A stretch of 64,000 bases of DNA from Pseudoclavibacter sp. AY1F1 (GTDB lineage Bacteria; Actinomycetota; Actinomycetes; Actinomycetales; Microbacteriaceae), in contig NZ_PSTQ01000007.1 in the NCBI RefSeq assembly GCF_002931075.1, positions 1 to 64,000 on the forward strand, read 5' to 3'. Below are positions 16,533-26,041 of the stretch, one piece after another (within the stretch, counting starts at the first letter, position 1; each line of letters starts with the position of its first letter). The translations under genes and the position numbers were made by a program. Under the pieces are notes generated by a model. It searched no databases. It saw nothing but the letters and a program-made list of their open reading frames with translations, and had not been told where the DNA came from.

Positions 16533-17446
16533 GGACCCTTGTCGTCGGAGCGAGCGGCGCAGTCGGCAGCAGCATTGTCGAGAACCTCGAGGCCCACGGT
16601 CATGCGGTCACGCGAGCCGCGCGGCGACCGTGCCCGGGCGCTGTGCAAGTCGATCTGCGGCACGAGCTGGAGGCATTCGCGACGCTCGCGGGCGAGCACG
16701 ACGTGGTCATCAACGCGTCAGGAGTCGAGGTCCCCACCGTCGCCCTGCACCTTCCTGGAGCAACTCTTGTCGACATCTCCGCGACCGGTGCCTACCTCGG
16801 GGCGCTTCGGCGCACAGCCGACACGGTCGGAGCCTCAGTCGTGCTCGGTGCGGGGCTGGCACCCGGCCTCAGCACCGCGCTTGTCGGCGAGCTGGATGCG
16901 CAAGACGGCGACGAAATCGACGTCGCGATCATGCTCGGTTCCGGCGAGAAGCACGGGGCCGCCGCCGTCGCCTGGACGCAGTCACTCGCCGGATCCGAGG
17001 TCACCTCCCGACCGGAAACCGAGGTGGTCACCAACTTCCGGGCGCGGCGAACACTTCGAGGCGGCGACGGCAAGCGCCGCATCTACCTGCGGGCCGACTT
17101 CCCCGACCACACGCTGCTCGGCGGTCGCTACGACGTCCGAAGCTACTTGGCGCTGAGCTCACGGCCGGTGACCGCCGCGCTCGCGCTTGTCGGTGCCGCC
17201 CCTCGGCTCTCGACCCTGGTCAGTGCGGCGCCCGCCATCGGCGACGACACCTGGGCGCTCGCCGCGATCAACAGGCGGACGGGCGAGCGGCGCGGCGCGT
17301 CCGGACGCAACCAGTCGGCGGCTACTGCCGATCTCACGGTCGCGCTCGCCGAGCGCTCGGCAGCGGTTGGACCGCACGGCAGCGTGACCGCGCACGATCT
17401 GGCGAGCTCCGAGGAGCTCCTAGCTGCGCTCTGCGCTCGCCCATAA
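16529..17446 (+). CDS. NAD(P)-binding saccharopine-dehydrogenase-like protein (305 aa)
   Basis: Begins MRTLVVGASGAVGSSIVENLEAHGHAVTRAARRP, a Rossmann start with GxSGxxG and an Arg pair typical of NADP preference. The body (HDVVINASGVEVPTVALHL, LVDISATGAYL, VLGAGLAPGLSTALVGEL) matches saccharopine dehydrogenase-like oxidoreductases of unknown substrate. The start follows from the ATGA overlap with the upstream small membrane gene; a much longer frame upstream reads through that gene out of frame and is rejected. TetR control is inferred from position. The reaction is unknown. Confidence 0.8.
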   Translation: MRTLVVGASGAVGSSIVENLEAHGHAVTRAARRPCPGAVQVDLRHELEAFATLAGEHDVVINASGVEVPTVALHLPGATLVDISATGAYLGALRRTADTVGASVVLGAGLAPGLSTALVGELDAQDGDEIDVAIMLGSGEKHGAAAVAWTQSLAGSEVTSRPETEVVTNFRARRTLRGGDGKRRIYLRADFPDHTLLGGRYDVRSYLALSSRPVTAALALVGAAPRLSTLVSAAPAIGDDTWALAAINRRTGERRGASGRNQSAATADLTVALAERSAAVGPHGSVTAHDLASSEELLAALCARP

Positions 17447-17670
17447 CTCGCTCTGACCAACTTGCGTGACGGGGAGTCGCCGATCGAGGGCGAACGCGCC
17501 GGATCAGAGCCATTCATCACGAAGTCGGCCGGAAGCACCGGCAGGACACCGATGCGACAGCCGCCGCAGGACAGCCGGCAACCCGCGCCCGAGCGGTCGC
17601 CAAACTGGGGCGGCGCCCCGGCTCGGGCACCAACCAGCAAGCCCAGCCAGGCGGCTACCCCGGTCGACGC

Positions 17671-19821
17671 TCAGGCGGCGGGCACGCGCGCGGGGATGCG
17701 CTCCATGACGGCCTCGATGATGCGCTTCCCTGCCGAATCGCGCAACGTCATGAGCGACTCCGGGTGGAACTGCACGGCGAAGATCGGCAGTTCCCGGTGC
17801 TGGATGGCCATAGGGATGCCGTCATCGTCGGAGGCAACAAGAACGAGGCTGTCGGGCATCGTGGCCGGGTCGATGTGCAGCGAGTGGTAACGGCCCGTCA
17901 GGAAGCGCTTGGGGAGGGCGTCGAGGAAGCCGGGGTTCGTGACGATGACATCCCGCTCCTGCCCGTGCAGCGGGTACCCGAGCTGTCCGAGGGAAGCTCC
18001 AAAGTACTCCCCGATGGCCTGCTGGCCGAGGCAGACGCCGAACACGGGAAGGGAGCGTTCGACGATCTCGTCGAGCAGCTCGGAGGACTTGAAGTCGCTT
18101 GGCGACCCCGGCCCCGGCGACATGACGACAAGCGAGGGCTGCTGCTCGTCCAGGATTTGCGCCATCTCGGCGCGCTCGATGCCGCCCTTGGGAATGCGCA
18201 CGGTGCGCACTTCTGCGCCGGTCTCGCGCATGTACCCGGCGAGCATCTGCACAAACGAGTCCTCGTGGTCGAGGAAGAGGATGCGGTGGCCTGCCCCGCT
18301 GAGTGAGGGCGCCACTTCGTCAACCGGCTGAGGCGGCACGGACTCGGCCGGTGCATCGAGCGCCTCAAGCAGCGCGGACGCCTTCATCTCAGTCTCGAGC
18401 TCCTCGGCGGCGGGGGTCGAATCCATGAGCAGCGTGCCGCCCGCGCGAACCTCGGCGATCCCGTCGCGGATCATCGCCGTTCGGATGGTGAGGCCCGTGT
18501 TGACGTCGCCGTTAGCGAGGAGCACGCCGATGGCGCCGCCGTACCAGGTTCGGGGGCTGCGCTCGTGCTCGTCGATGAAGCGCATGGCCCAGATCTTCGG
18601 GGCGCCGGTGACGGTGACGGCCCACATGTGCGTGGCGAATGCATCCAGCCCGTCGAACTCCGGGAGCAGTCGACCCTCGACGTGGTCGACCGTGTGGATG
18701 ACCTTCGAGTAGAGCTCTACCTGGCGCCTGCCGATGATCTTGATCGATCCCGGCTCGCAGACGCGCGACTTGTCGTTGCGGTCGACGTCGGTGCACATGG
18801 TGAGCTCGGAGCGGTCCTTGTCGCTGTTGAGGAGCTCCAGGATGCGGTCGGCATCCTCGATCGCGTCGACCCCGCGTGCGATGGTGCCGGAGATGGGGAC
18901 CGTCTCGACGCGGCTGCCGGCAACCCGCACGAACATCTCGGGGCTGGCACCGACGAGGAATTCCTGGCCGCCGAGGTTCATGAGCGCCGCGTACGGGGCG
19001 GGGTTGTTGCGCTTCAGGTACGCGAAGACGTCGGCCGGGGTCGTGCGGACGGGGCGACGAAACGCCTGGCCCGGCACAACCTCGAACAGATCGCCGCGGG
19101 CGAACGAGGCCTTCGCCGACTCGACAAGGGCCGCGTACTCCCCCGGTTCGTGATCGCGAGATGGCTGGGCGGATGCCGCGGGAGCGATGAAGGGGCTCAG
19201 CACTTCGGTTCGGGGCATCCCGTCCGTGCTGGTCTCGCCGTCGGAGAACTCGAAGTCGTGCCGCATGGCGTCACCGCGCTGGCGGTCGACGGCGAGCACG
19301 GAGTCTGGCAGGAACACCACGAGGTCGCGCTGGTCGCCGCCGTTCGGGGCGTCGAGCGCCTCGATCTGCCGCACGAGGTCGTAGCCGAACGAACCGTAGA
19401 GGCCGAGGTGCGGCACGTCGTCCGGCATCGTCTCGATGATGGCGCGCAGCACGCTGAAGCTCGAACGCCTGCGAGTTCGGCGCTCCTCCGGGATGATCTC
19501 GTCCCGTTGCGAGGTGACGTCGATCTCAACCTCGCCGTCGGCAAGCACCCGAACCGTGACGCCGTCGAGTCGCTCGAAGGCCTCGGTGAAGGCGCGCAGC
19601 GGGATACTCCCCCGCTTGTTGAGGGCGCGCATCCGCAACGCGAAACCGCGACCCTCGATCATGAGCGGAGGATCGATGAACCCGATGTCCCATCGCGTGT
19701 ACCTGCCCGGGTACTCGACGCCGGACGAGAGCACGACTCCGTAGCGGTCGTTGAGACCGGTCTGGATGTCGTCCATCTCCTCCGGACTGGCGGCACGGGA
19801 GGTGTGGGAGATCGTGAGCAC
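17671..19821 (-). CDS. trpE: Anthranilate synthase, fused TrpE-TrpG (716 aa)
   Basis: Converts chorismate and glutamine to anthranilate, the first step of tryptophan synthesis. Residues 1-~500 are the chorismate-utilising component (GDLFEVVPGQAFRRP, FLVGASPEMFVRV, PISGTIARG, DRNDKSRVCEPGSI, HMWAVTVTGAPKIWAM, YGGAIGVL, RAGGTLLMDSTP). Residues ~520-710 are the class I amidotransferase with nucleophile Cys in FGVCLGQQAIGE and the His-Pro-Glu triad end in QFHPESLMT. The fused form and the ISHTSRAASPEEMDDIQ opening match the rhizobial/Azospirillum-type TrpE(G) clade rather than phenazine PhzE, which I consider the main alternative. It starts 24 bp after a ParA-like gene, leaving no room for a leader-peptide attenuator. 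Confidence 0.92.
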   Translation of the reverse strand: MLTISHTSRAASPEEMDDIQTGLNDRYGVVLSSGVEYPGRYTRWDIGFIDPPLMIEGRGFALRMRALNKRGSIPLRAFTEAFERLDGVTVRVLADGEVEIDVTSQRDEIIPEERRTRRRSSFSVLRAIIETMPDDVPHLGLYGSFGYDLVRQIEALDAPNGGDQRDLVVFLPDSVLAVDRQRGDAMRHDFEFSDGETSTDGMPRTEVLSPFIAPAASAQPSRDHEPGEYAALVESAKASFARGDLFEVVPGQAFRRPVRTTPADVFAYLKRNNPAPYAALMNLGGQEFLVGASPEMFVRVAGSRVETVPISGTIARGVDAIEDADRILELLNSDKDRSELTMCTDVDRNDKSRVCEPGSIKIIGRRQVELYSKVIHTVDHVEGRLLPEFDGLDAFATHMWAVTVTGAPKIWAMRFIDEHERSPRTWYGGAIGVLLANGDVNTGLTIRTAMIRDGIAEVRAGGTLLMDSTPAAEELETEMKASALLEALDAPAESVPPQPVDEVAPSLSGAGHRILFLDHEDSFVQMLAGYMRETGAEVRTVRIPKGGIERAEMAQILDEQQPSLVVMSPGPGSPSDFKSSELLDEIVERSLPVFGVCLGQQAIGEYFGASLGQLGYPLHGQERDVIVTNPGFLDALPKRFLTGRYHSLHIDPATMPDSLVLVASDDDGIPMAIQHRELPIFAVQFHPESLMTLRDSAGKRIIEAVMERIPARVPAA

Positions 19822-19845
19822 TGGGTTCCTAGGTCTTGGATTCGG

Positions 19846-21663
19846 TCAGAGGCGTTCCGCGATGGCGGCAGTTGCGGTGCGCCACGCGTCTCGCGTCGCC
19901 GGCTTGAGGCTGGCGACGCTCAGCTCACCGCCGCCGACGAAGGCGTGGTCGTACGGTACCTCAACAACGGCGCGGGTGAGCCGCTCGAAGTGGTGATGCA
20001 GGCGCTCGGTGAGCGCCTGGTCTTCCTTCGCGGAGGGACTCGACAGAATCGTGACCGCGTTCTCCAGCTTCTCCCCGAACCCACGCTCGCGCAGGCCGTC
20101 GGCGAGCCAGGCGGCCGATGCTGCCGTGTCCTCTCGCGCGGTGGAGACGATGACAAGCTGGTCGGCGACGTCGAGCGCCGCTTCCCAGTTGCTGGCGCGC
20201 ATGTTGTTGCCCGTGTCGACGACAAGCACGCGGTAGAAGCGGCTGAGCGTGCGGTGCATGCGCGAGAAGGCTTCGGCGTCGATGATCGCGGCGGAGGCCG
20301 CGTCGTCATCGGAAGCTAGGACGTCGAACTGCGCGTCACCCTGAGGACGCACGAAGCGGTCGACGTCGGCGATGGTAGCGCCGCCCGAGACCTCGAAGCG
20401 CGGCAGCTGGCGGAGGAAGTCGACAGCCGTGTTGCGGTGGTTGCCGGCGTGCGATCGCCACCCGAGGGTTCCTCGCGTCTCGTTGTTGTCCCACGCGAGC
20501 GTGTAGCCGCCGCGGATCTCACCGAACGTGGCGGCGATCATGAGCGTCGCGGTGGTCTTGTGCGCGCCGCCCTTCGGGTTCATGACGACGACGGTCCTCG
20601 AGCCGTCGAACTGCCGCTGCACGCGGCGGATCTCGTCGCGCTTGACGCGCTCCGCTTCGCCCGGCCCGAGCTTGATGAGGCCGCCGGTGCCGAGGCGGAG
20701 GGCACTCCGCCACCCCTGCTGAGCCGGCGCTTCCGGGACTGCCTGCTTGTCTGCGAGCAGATCAGCGAGCGTCGGGGCAGAGGTGTCGCTCTTGCGGCGT
20801 TCGGGCGCCGTGGTGGATGCGGCTCGCGCGACGGACGCGGCGGACGCGGACGCGGCAACCGGAGCCGTGCTGGTCGCCTGCGGTGGGAGGCCAGGCCGGA
20901 TGACGTCCCGCGGCCCCGTCTCGACGTTCTCGATCTCGTCCAGCTCGCGCTGCGCTCGAGCATCTCTGGGGAACCTCGGCTGCCACGGCTGCGTGTCCTC
21001 GAGGCCGTCCTCGTCGATCCGGTCCTCGAACCAGACGGGAGGCGCGACTGCATCAGCGGTTGGCGCGCCGCGACCGGCGCCGTCAGCCTCGTACTCGAGT
21101 CGTGGCTCCGGCTGCGCCTGCTCGAACGGCGACGCTTCCTGCGCGGGCTCGGGCCCGTCCTCGTGGTCCAGCGCGTGGTGCATCATCTCGACTCGTGGGA
21201 TGCGCACGGTTTCGTGCACGTTGCCCTGCGGCAGGAAGCCGTCGCTGTTGGCTCCGACGGACGCCTCGTAGCCGCCGTCGACCTGCGCTTCGCCACGTGT
21301 GGGAGAGCTGGCTTGTGCCTCATCGACGCCCGCAGCGGCGCCCGCTTCAGGGCCGCTCAGCTTGAGCCGGTCGGTCAGCTCATCCTCGCCGGGCGCGAGC
21401 TCTCCGACATCACCGGTCTCGATGAGGCTGCCATCGGGCGAGACGCGGAGGGGGAACACGCCGTCGATGTCGATCGTGCGGAGGTCGATGACGATCTGCT
21501 CACTCGTCGCACGGTCGACGACGCGCGTCATGATCTCGTTGCGGAGCTCGTCTGCGTCGGCAGCGATGATGCGCTCGACCGAGTCGCCTTCCCGAATCTC
21601 GCCGACGCCGTCGCGACGGATCAGCACCTCCAGTGCGAGGACGTCCGGTTCGGCAGTGGTCAT
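19846..21663 (-). CDS. EspI-like MinD/ParA family ATPase with long disordered N-terminus (605 aa)
   Basis: Residues 1-~85 form a small ordered domain, ~100-310 are acidic and Pro/Ala-rich (likely disordered), and ~335-605 are a SIMIBI-type ATPase. The P-loop region reads MNPKGGAHKTTATLMI (P-loop ~362-371): the deviant-Walker Lys is present but the usual KGGxGKT glycine is His, which is unusual. Further motifs are VVDTGNNMRASNWEAALDVADQLVIVS and a DNNE in place of the D-x-D of Walker A'. The LGPGEAERVKRDE linker before the ATPase is like that of type VII-secretion-associated EspI proteins. I start at ATG 21663 (MTTAEPDVLA). No secretion genes are nearby. Function unknown. Confidence 0.75.
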   Translation of the reverse strand: MTTAEPDVLALEVLIRRDGVGEIREGDSVERIIAADADELRNEIMTRVVDRATSEQIVIDLRTIDIDGVFPLRVSPDGSLIETGDVGELAPGEDELTDRLKLSGPEAGAAAGVDEAQASSPTRGEAQVDGGYEASVGANSDGFLPQGNVHETVRIPRVEMMHHALDHEDGPEPAQEASPFEQAQPEPRLEYEADGAGRGAPTADAVAPPVWFEDRIDEDGLEDTQPWQPRFPRDARAQRELDEIENVETGPRDVIRPGLPPQATSTAPVAASASAASVARAASTTAPERRKSDTSAPTLADLLADKQAVPEAPAQQGWRSALRLGTGGLIKLGPGEAERVKRDEIRRVQRQFDGSRTVVVMNPKGGAHKTTATLMIAATFGEIRGGYTLAWDNNETRGTLGWRSHAGNHRNTAVDFLRQLPRFEVSGGATIADVDRFVRPQGDAQFDVLASDDDAASAAIIDAEAFSRMHRTLSRFYRVLVVDTGNNMRASNWEAALDVADQLVIVSTAREDTAASAAWLADGLRERGFGEKLENAVTILSSPSAKEDQALTERLHHHFERLTRAVVEVPYDHAFVGGGELSVASLKPATRDAWRTATAAIAERL

Positions 21664-21679
21664 TGCAGCTCTTCTCACT

Positions 21680-22685
<1,006 letters not shown>

Positions 22686-22702
22686 CTATTCGCCCGTACG
22701 CA

Positions 22703-22740
22703 GAAGCCCCGCACCCTGCCGAAACAGGATGCGGGGCTTC
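22703..22740 (-). terminator. Terminator downstream of icd
   Basis: GAAGCCCCGCA and TGCGGGGCTTC pair over 11 bp around a 16-base loop that can itself fold (CCTG...CAGG). It lies 28 bp after the icd stop and 26 bp before the mdh start on the same strand, so icd and mdh are separate transcription units. Confidence 0.8.
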
Positions 22741-22768
22741 GCCAGTCCCTGGGGACGTCGAGAGTCGC

Positions 22769-23986
22769 CTACGCGGAAACTCGAGCGGCCAGGTTCTCGG
22801 CGATCGAGTTCATGAAGTCGTCGGTCGTCTGGTACGGCGTTCCCTCTCCGACAAGCGCCGCGAGGTCCTTCGTCATTTTGCCCGACTCGACGGTCTCGAT
22901 GACAACTTCTTCGAGAGCCTGCGTGAAGTCGATGAGCTCCTGGTTGCCGTCGAGCTTGCCGCGGTGCGCGAGGCCGCGCGTCCAGGCGTAGATCGAGGCG
23001 ATCGGGTTCGTCGAGGTGGGCTTGCCCTGCTGGTGCTGACGGTAGTGGCGCGTGACCGTGCCGTGCGCTGCCTCAGCCTCGACGACTTTGCCGTCCGGCG
23101 TTGTGAGCACGCTCGTCATGAGCCCGAGCGAGCCGAAGCCCTGCGCGACGGTGTCCGACTGGACGTCGCCGTCGTAGTTCTTGCAAGCCCAGACGTAGCC
23201 GCCCTCCCACTTGAGCGAAGCGGCGACCATGTCGTCGATGAGGCGGTGCTCGTACGTGATGCCGGCTGCGTCGAACTTCTCCTTGAACTCAGCCTCGAAG
23301 ATCTCCTGGAAGATGTCCTTGAAACGACCGTCGTACTTCTTCAGGATCGTGTTCTTCGTCGACAGGTACACGGGGTAGCCGCGCGTGAGTCCGTAGTTGA
23401 GCGACGCACGAGCGAAGTCGGTGATGGACGCGTCGAGGTTGTACTGCACCTGGGCGATTCCGTCACCCGGGGAGTGGAAGACCTCGAACTTCTGCGGCTC
23501 GGAGCCGTCGTCCGGCGTGAACTCGACCGTGAGCTTGCCCTCGCCCGCGAAGCGGAAGTCGGTGGCACGGTACTGGTCGCCGAACGCGTGACGGCCAACG
23601 ATGATCGGCTTGTTCCAGCCAGGCACGAGGCGCGGGATGTTCGAGATGATGATGGGCTCGCGGAAGATCACGCCGCCCAGGATGTTACGGATGGTGCCGT
23701 TCGGGGAGCGCCACATCTGCTTGAGGCCGAACTCCTCGACGCGTGCCTCGTCTGGGGTGATCGTCGCGCACTTGATGCCGACGCCGTGCTTCTGGATCGC
23801 GTGAGCCGCGTCGACCGTGATCTGGTCGTCCGTCTCGTCGCGCTTCTCGATGCCCAGGTCGTAATACTCGAGGTTCACGTCGAGATACGGGTGGATGAGC
23901 GTGTCCTTGATCTTCTGCCAGATGATGCGGGTCATCTCGTCGCCGTCGAGCTCGACAACCGTTCCTTCGACCTTGATCTTCGCCAT
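22769..23986 (-). CDS. icd: NADP-dependent isocitrate dehydrogenase, eukaryotic-type homodimer (405 aa)
   Basis: Oxidises isocitrate to 2-oxoglutarate, producing NADPH. Features of the IDH1/2-like subfamily are clear: [122 protein letters not shown] and [11 protein letters not shown]. The start is ATG 23986 with AGAAGGAGAA upstream; the frame is open further 5' but that part is not IDH-like. Length is standard. Divergent from the GNAT gene. Confidence 0.97.
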   Translation of the reverse strand: MAKIKVEGTVVELDGDEMTRIIWQKIKDTLIHPYLDVNLEYYDLGIEKRDETDDQITVDAAHAIQKHGVGIKCATITPDEARVEEFGLKQMWRSPNGTIRNILGGVIFREPIIISNIPRLVPGWNKPIIVGRHAFGDQYRATDFRFAGEGKLTVEFTPDDGSEPQKFEVFHSPGDGIAQVQYNLDASITDFARASLNYGLTRGYPVYLSTKNTILKKYDGRFKDIFQEIFEAEFKEKFDAAGITYEHRLIDDMVAASLKWEGGYVWACKNYDGDVQSDTVAQGFGSLGLMTSVLTTPDGKVVEAEAAHGTVTRHYRQHQQGKPTSTNPIASIYAWTRGLAHRGKLDGNQELIDFTQALEEVVIETVESGKMTKDLAALVGEGTPYQTTDDFMNSIAENLAARVSA

Positions 23987-24072
23987 AAAGTTCTCCTTCT
24001 GCGCGCGGTTTGCATACAGCCTACCGGGGCCGCATTCGGAGGAATACTCAGACGGACCGCTACTCTGCATGC

Positions 24073-24549
24073 ATGAGCGAGCTGTATATCGAAGAGCTGT
24101 CCGCCGACAACATCGTCGCCGCCAACACGCTCACGCTGAAACCAGGCCAAGAGGCGTACGTCGCGCCCGTCTCCAACTCCATCTCGGAGGCCTACGTCAA
24201 CCAGACGACGTCGTGGCCGAGGGTTGTTGTGCTCGACGGTCGCGTCGTGGGCTTCGTCATGGCGAACTTCGACGAAGACGCACCAGACGAGCTGTTCCGG
24301 GCCACGATCCTGCGCATGAACGTCGACGCCGACTTCCAGCGTCGCGGCATCGGGTCGTTTGCCGTGAAGGCCATCCTCGACGAGGCCGCTCGACGCGGCT
24401 TCGACAAGGTGACGACCATCTGGGAAGAGGGCGATCTGGGACCAGGCGACTTCTTCCGCGGCCTCGGCTTCATCGTCACGGGCGAGACCCAGTACGGGGA
24501 GACGGTTGGCGAGCGCGAGCTCAGCCAACACGGCACGGGTTCTCTGTAG
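24073..24549 (+). CDS. GNAT family N-acetyltransferase (158 aa)
   Basis: Complete GNAT fold with acetyl-CoA binding motif A ([31 protein letters not shown]) and motif B ([26 protein letters not shown]). The closest impression is the spermidine/spermine or diamine acetyltransferase-like (BltD/SpeG) branch, from the [22 protein letters not shown] region, but the substrate is not certain. ATG 24073 lies 6 bases after TACTCT, suggesting a leaderless mRNA. Convergent with the DDAH-like gene, separated by a perfect long hairpin. Confidence 0.85.
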   Translation: MSELYIEELSADNIVAANTLTLKPGQEAYVAPVSNSISEAYVNQTTSWPRVVVLDGRVVGFVMANFDEDAPDELFRATILRMNVDADFQRRGIGSFAVKAILDEAARRGFDKVTTIWEEGDLGPGDFFRGLGFIVTGETQYGETVGERELSQHGTGSL

Positions 24550-24563
24550 TCGGTTCCCCCCAA

Positions 24564-24625
24564 ATCGCTGCCCGGCGTTTCGCCCTCTCGCAGGCCCGCG
24601 AGAGGGCGAAACGCCGGGCAGCGAT
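24564..24625. terminator. Perfect 28-bp stem hairpin between convergent genes
   Basis: The arm starting ATCGCTGCCCGGCGTTTCGC pairs without any mismatch over 28 bp with its complement on the right, around the 6-base loop AGGCCC. It sits between the plus-strand GNAT and the minus-strand DDAH-like gene and can terminate both. The perfection of the stem is unusual and could indicate a recent or actively maintained structure. Confidence 0.88.
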
Positions 24626-24635
24626 CGTGGATGGC

Positions 24636-24670
24636 GATGCGGGATGCGCGATGCGGGATGCGGGATGCGC
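24636..24670. repeat. Five tandem 7-bp units (GATGCGG/GATGCGC)
   Basis: GATGCGG, GATGCGC, GATGCGG, GATGCGG, GATGCGC run without interruption from the hairpin side up to the stop codon of the DDAH-like gene at 24671. Slippage array in a terminator region. Confidence 0.9.
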
Positions 24671-25972
24671 CTAGTAGGCGCGGGCCGACAGGCAGGTGAC
24701 GCCGCCCTCGAGCTTCTCGAACTCCGAGAGGTCGATCGTGACGACGTTGTAGCCGAGGCGCTTCACGAGCTTCGCGGTCGCGGGGGCCGCTGCCGAGACG
24801 AGGACGGTGTCCGAGTCGAGGGGCAGGATGCTCGCGCCAAGCAACTCGGGTGCCTCGATGTAGCCGCCGAAGAGCGAAGGCTGCTCAAGCGCCGGCGTCC
24901 ACGCGATGATGGTGCCGTCTGGTAACGCCGTCGCGACGCTCTTCAGGTGCAGAGCACCCTTGATGGGAACCGCCACCACCCGGTAGCCGAGGTCGAGGGC
25001 GATTTCCCGGAGCGCCCGGATGCCCTCAGCGTTGGTGCGGGTCGAGGCCCCAACGTAGACCGTGTCGCCCGCGAGCAGCACGTCGCCGCCGTCGAGTGTG
25101 GCTGGAGCCTCGATCTCCATCGTCACGAACTCCGTCTCGGCGAGGGCCGCGCGCACGCCTGGCAGCTCGGCTCGACGGGATGCTGCTCCGCTGCGGCCCA
25201 GGATCGCGACCTGACCGAGCACAACAACCTGGTCCTCCGTGAAGACCGAGTCCGGCATCGTCTCAGCCGCTGGAACCTCGCGAGTCTCCCAGCCGTGCTC
25301 GTCGAGCAGCGCCACGTAGGACTCCCACTGCTCGTTGGCGCGATCTCGGTCGACCTCGGCTCGCTCCTGGAACGTGACCTGCGCATCCTGCGGGTTGGCT
25401 GCGGGGATGCGCACAAGCGCGAGCTTCCTGCTCGACTCTGCGAACCGGCGGAGCTCCCCGGAATGCGCGACGCGGCCCGACACATCCTGGAGCATGTCAG
25501 CGACCTGGCGGCGGAACAGCGAGGGACCGATGAGGGCAGTGAAGACCGTCCCTGACACGAGGAACACGAAGTTGAGTCCGAAGAACTCGGTGAAGATCGC
25601 CGACCACGTCTCACCGGTGAACTCGGCACCTCCCGTCGCGAGTCGCACCACGTAGCCCACGGTGCCGGCGACAACCGTCACCACAAGACCGGCGATCGCG
25701 GAGATCCACCAGTTGCGGAGCCACCCGAGCCAACCGACAAGCGTCACGAGGACCAGCAGGATGAGCACCGAAAGCGAGTAGAAGTCGAACGTGTCCGTGA
25801 GCGTCGTGAGCGGCGAGAGGACCATCGTCAGGTCTCGCTCGTTCATGACCACAAGCGAGGTGAGGAGCGTCGCCAACGCGACGCCCATGGCCGCGACGAG
25901 GGCCGCGTTGAAGCGCGTTCCGCCGTCGAGCTCGCTCACGCGGGTGACGGGCTGGGAGTTCTTGGTGCTCAA
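24671..25972 (-). CDS. Membrane-anchored DDAH / amidinotransferase-like protein (433 aa)
   Basis: Residues ~22-160 hold four hydrophobic segments; the rest is an amidinotransferase-superfamily domain like dimethylarginine dimethylaminohydrolase (DDAH). Visible catalytic elements are the LDGGDVLLAGDTVYVGASTRTN strand-turn, His in GALHLKSV, and the near C-terminal Cys in GGVTCLSARAY. DDAH hydrolyses methylarginines to citrulline and methylamines; arginine-related substrates are possible. Known DDAHs are soluble, so the N-terminal membrane module is unusual, and the enzyme domain probably sits on the cytoplasmic face. The start is TTG 25972 (LSTKNSQPV); an internal start would drop the membrane part but none is better. 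Confidence 0.85.
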   Translation of the reverse strand: MSTKNSQPVTRVSELDGGTRFNAALVAAMGVALATLLTSLVVMNERDLTMVLSPLTTLTDTFDFYSLSVLILLVLVTLVGWLGWLRNWWISAIAGLVVTVVAGTVGYVVRLATGGAEFTGETWSAIFTEFFGLNFVFLVSGTVFTALIGPSLFRRQVADMLQDVSGRVAHSGELRRFAESSRKLALVRIPAANPQDAQVTFQERAEVDRDRANEQWESYVALLDEHGWETREVPAAETMPDSVFTEDQVVVLGQVAILGRSGAASRRAELPGVRAALAETEFVTMEIEAPATLDGGDVLLAGDTVYVGASTRTNAEGIRALREIALDLGYRVVAVPIKGALHLKSVATALPDGTIIAWTPALEQPSLFGGYIEAPELLGASILPLDSDTVLVSAAAPATAKLVKRLGYNVVTIDLSEFEKLEGGVTCLSARAY

Positions 25973-26041
25973 TTGCTGCTCTCGTGTGTGTCGTATGCGG
26001 GCGAGCTGCCGCCAGCTTCAGGCGGCGCTGGCCGTCGCGAA

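Noticed and set aside
17671-19821. PhzE (phenazine ADIC synthase) reading of the fused TrpE-TrpG
   Set aside because: The N-terminal start and motif wording match rhizobial-type TrpE(G), and no phenazine genes are nearby.
19822-19845. Tryptophan leader peptide or attenuator before trpE
   Set aside because: Only 24 bp separate the gene from the ParA-like gene upstream and no Trp-rich leader is visible.
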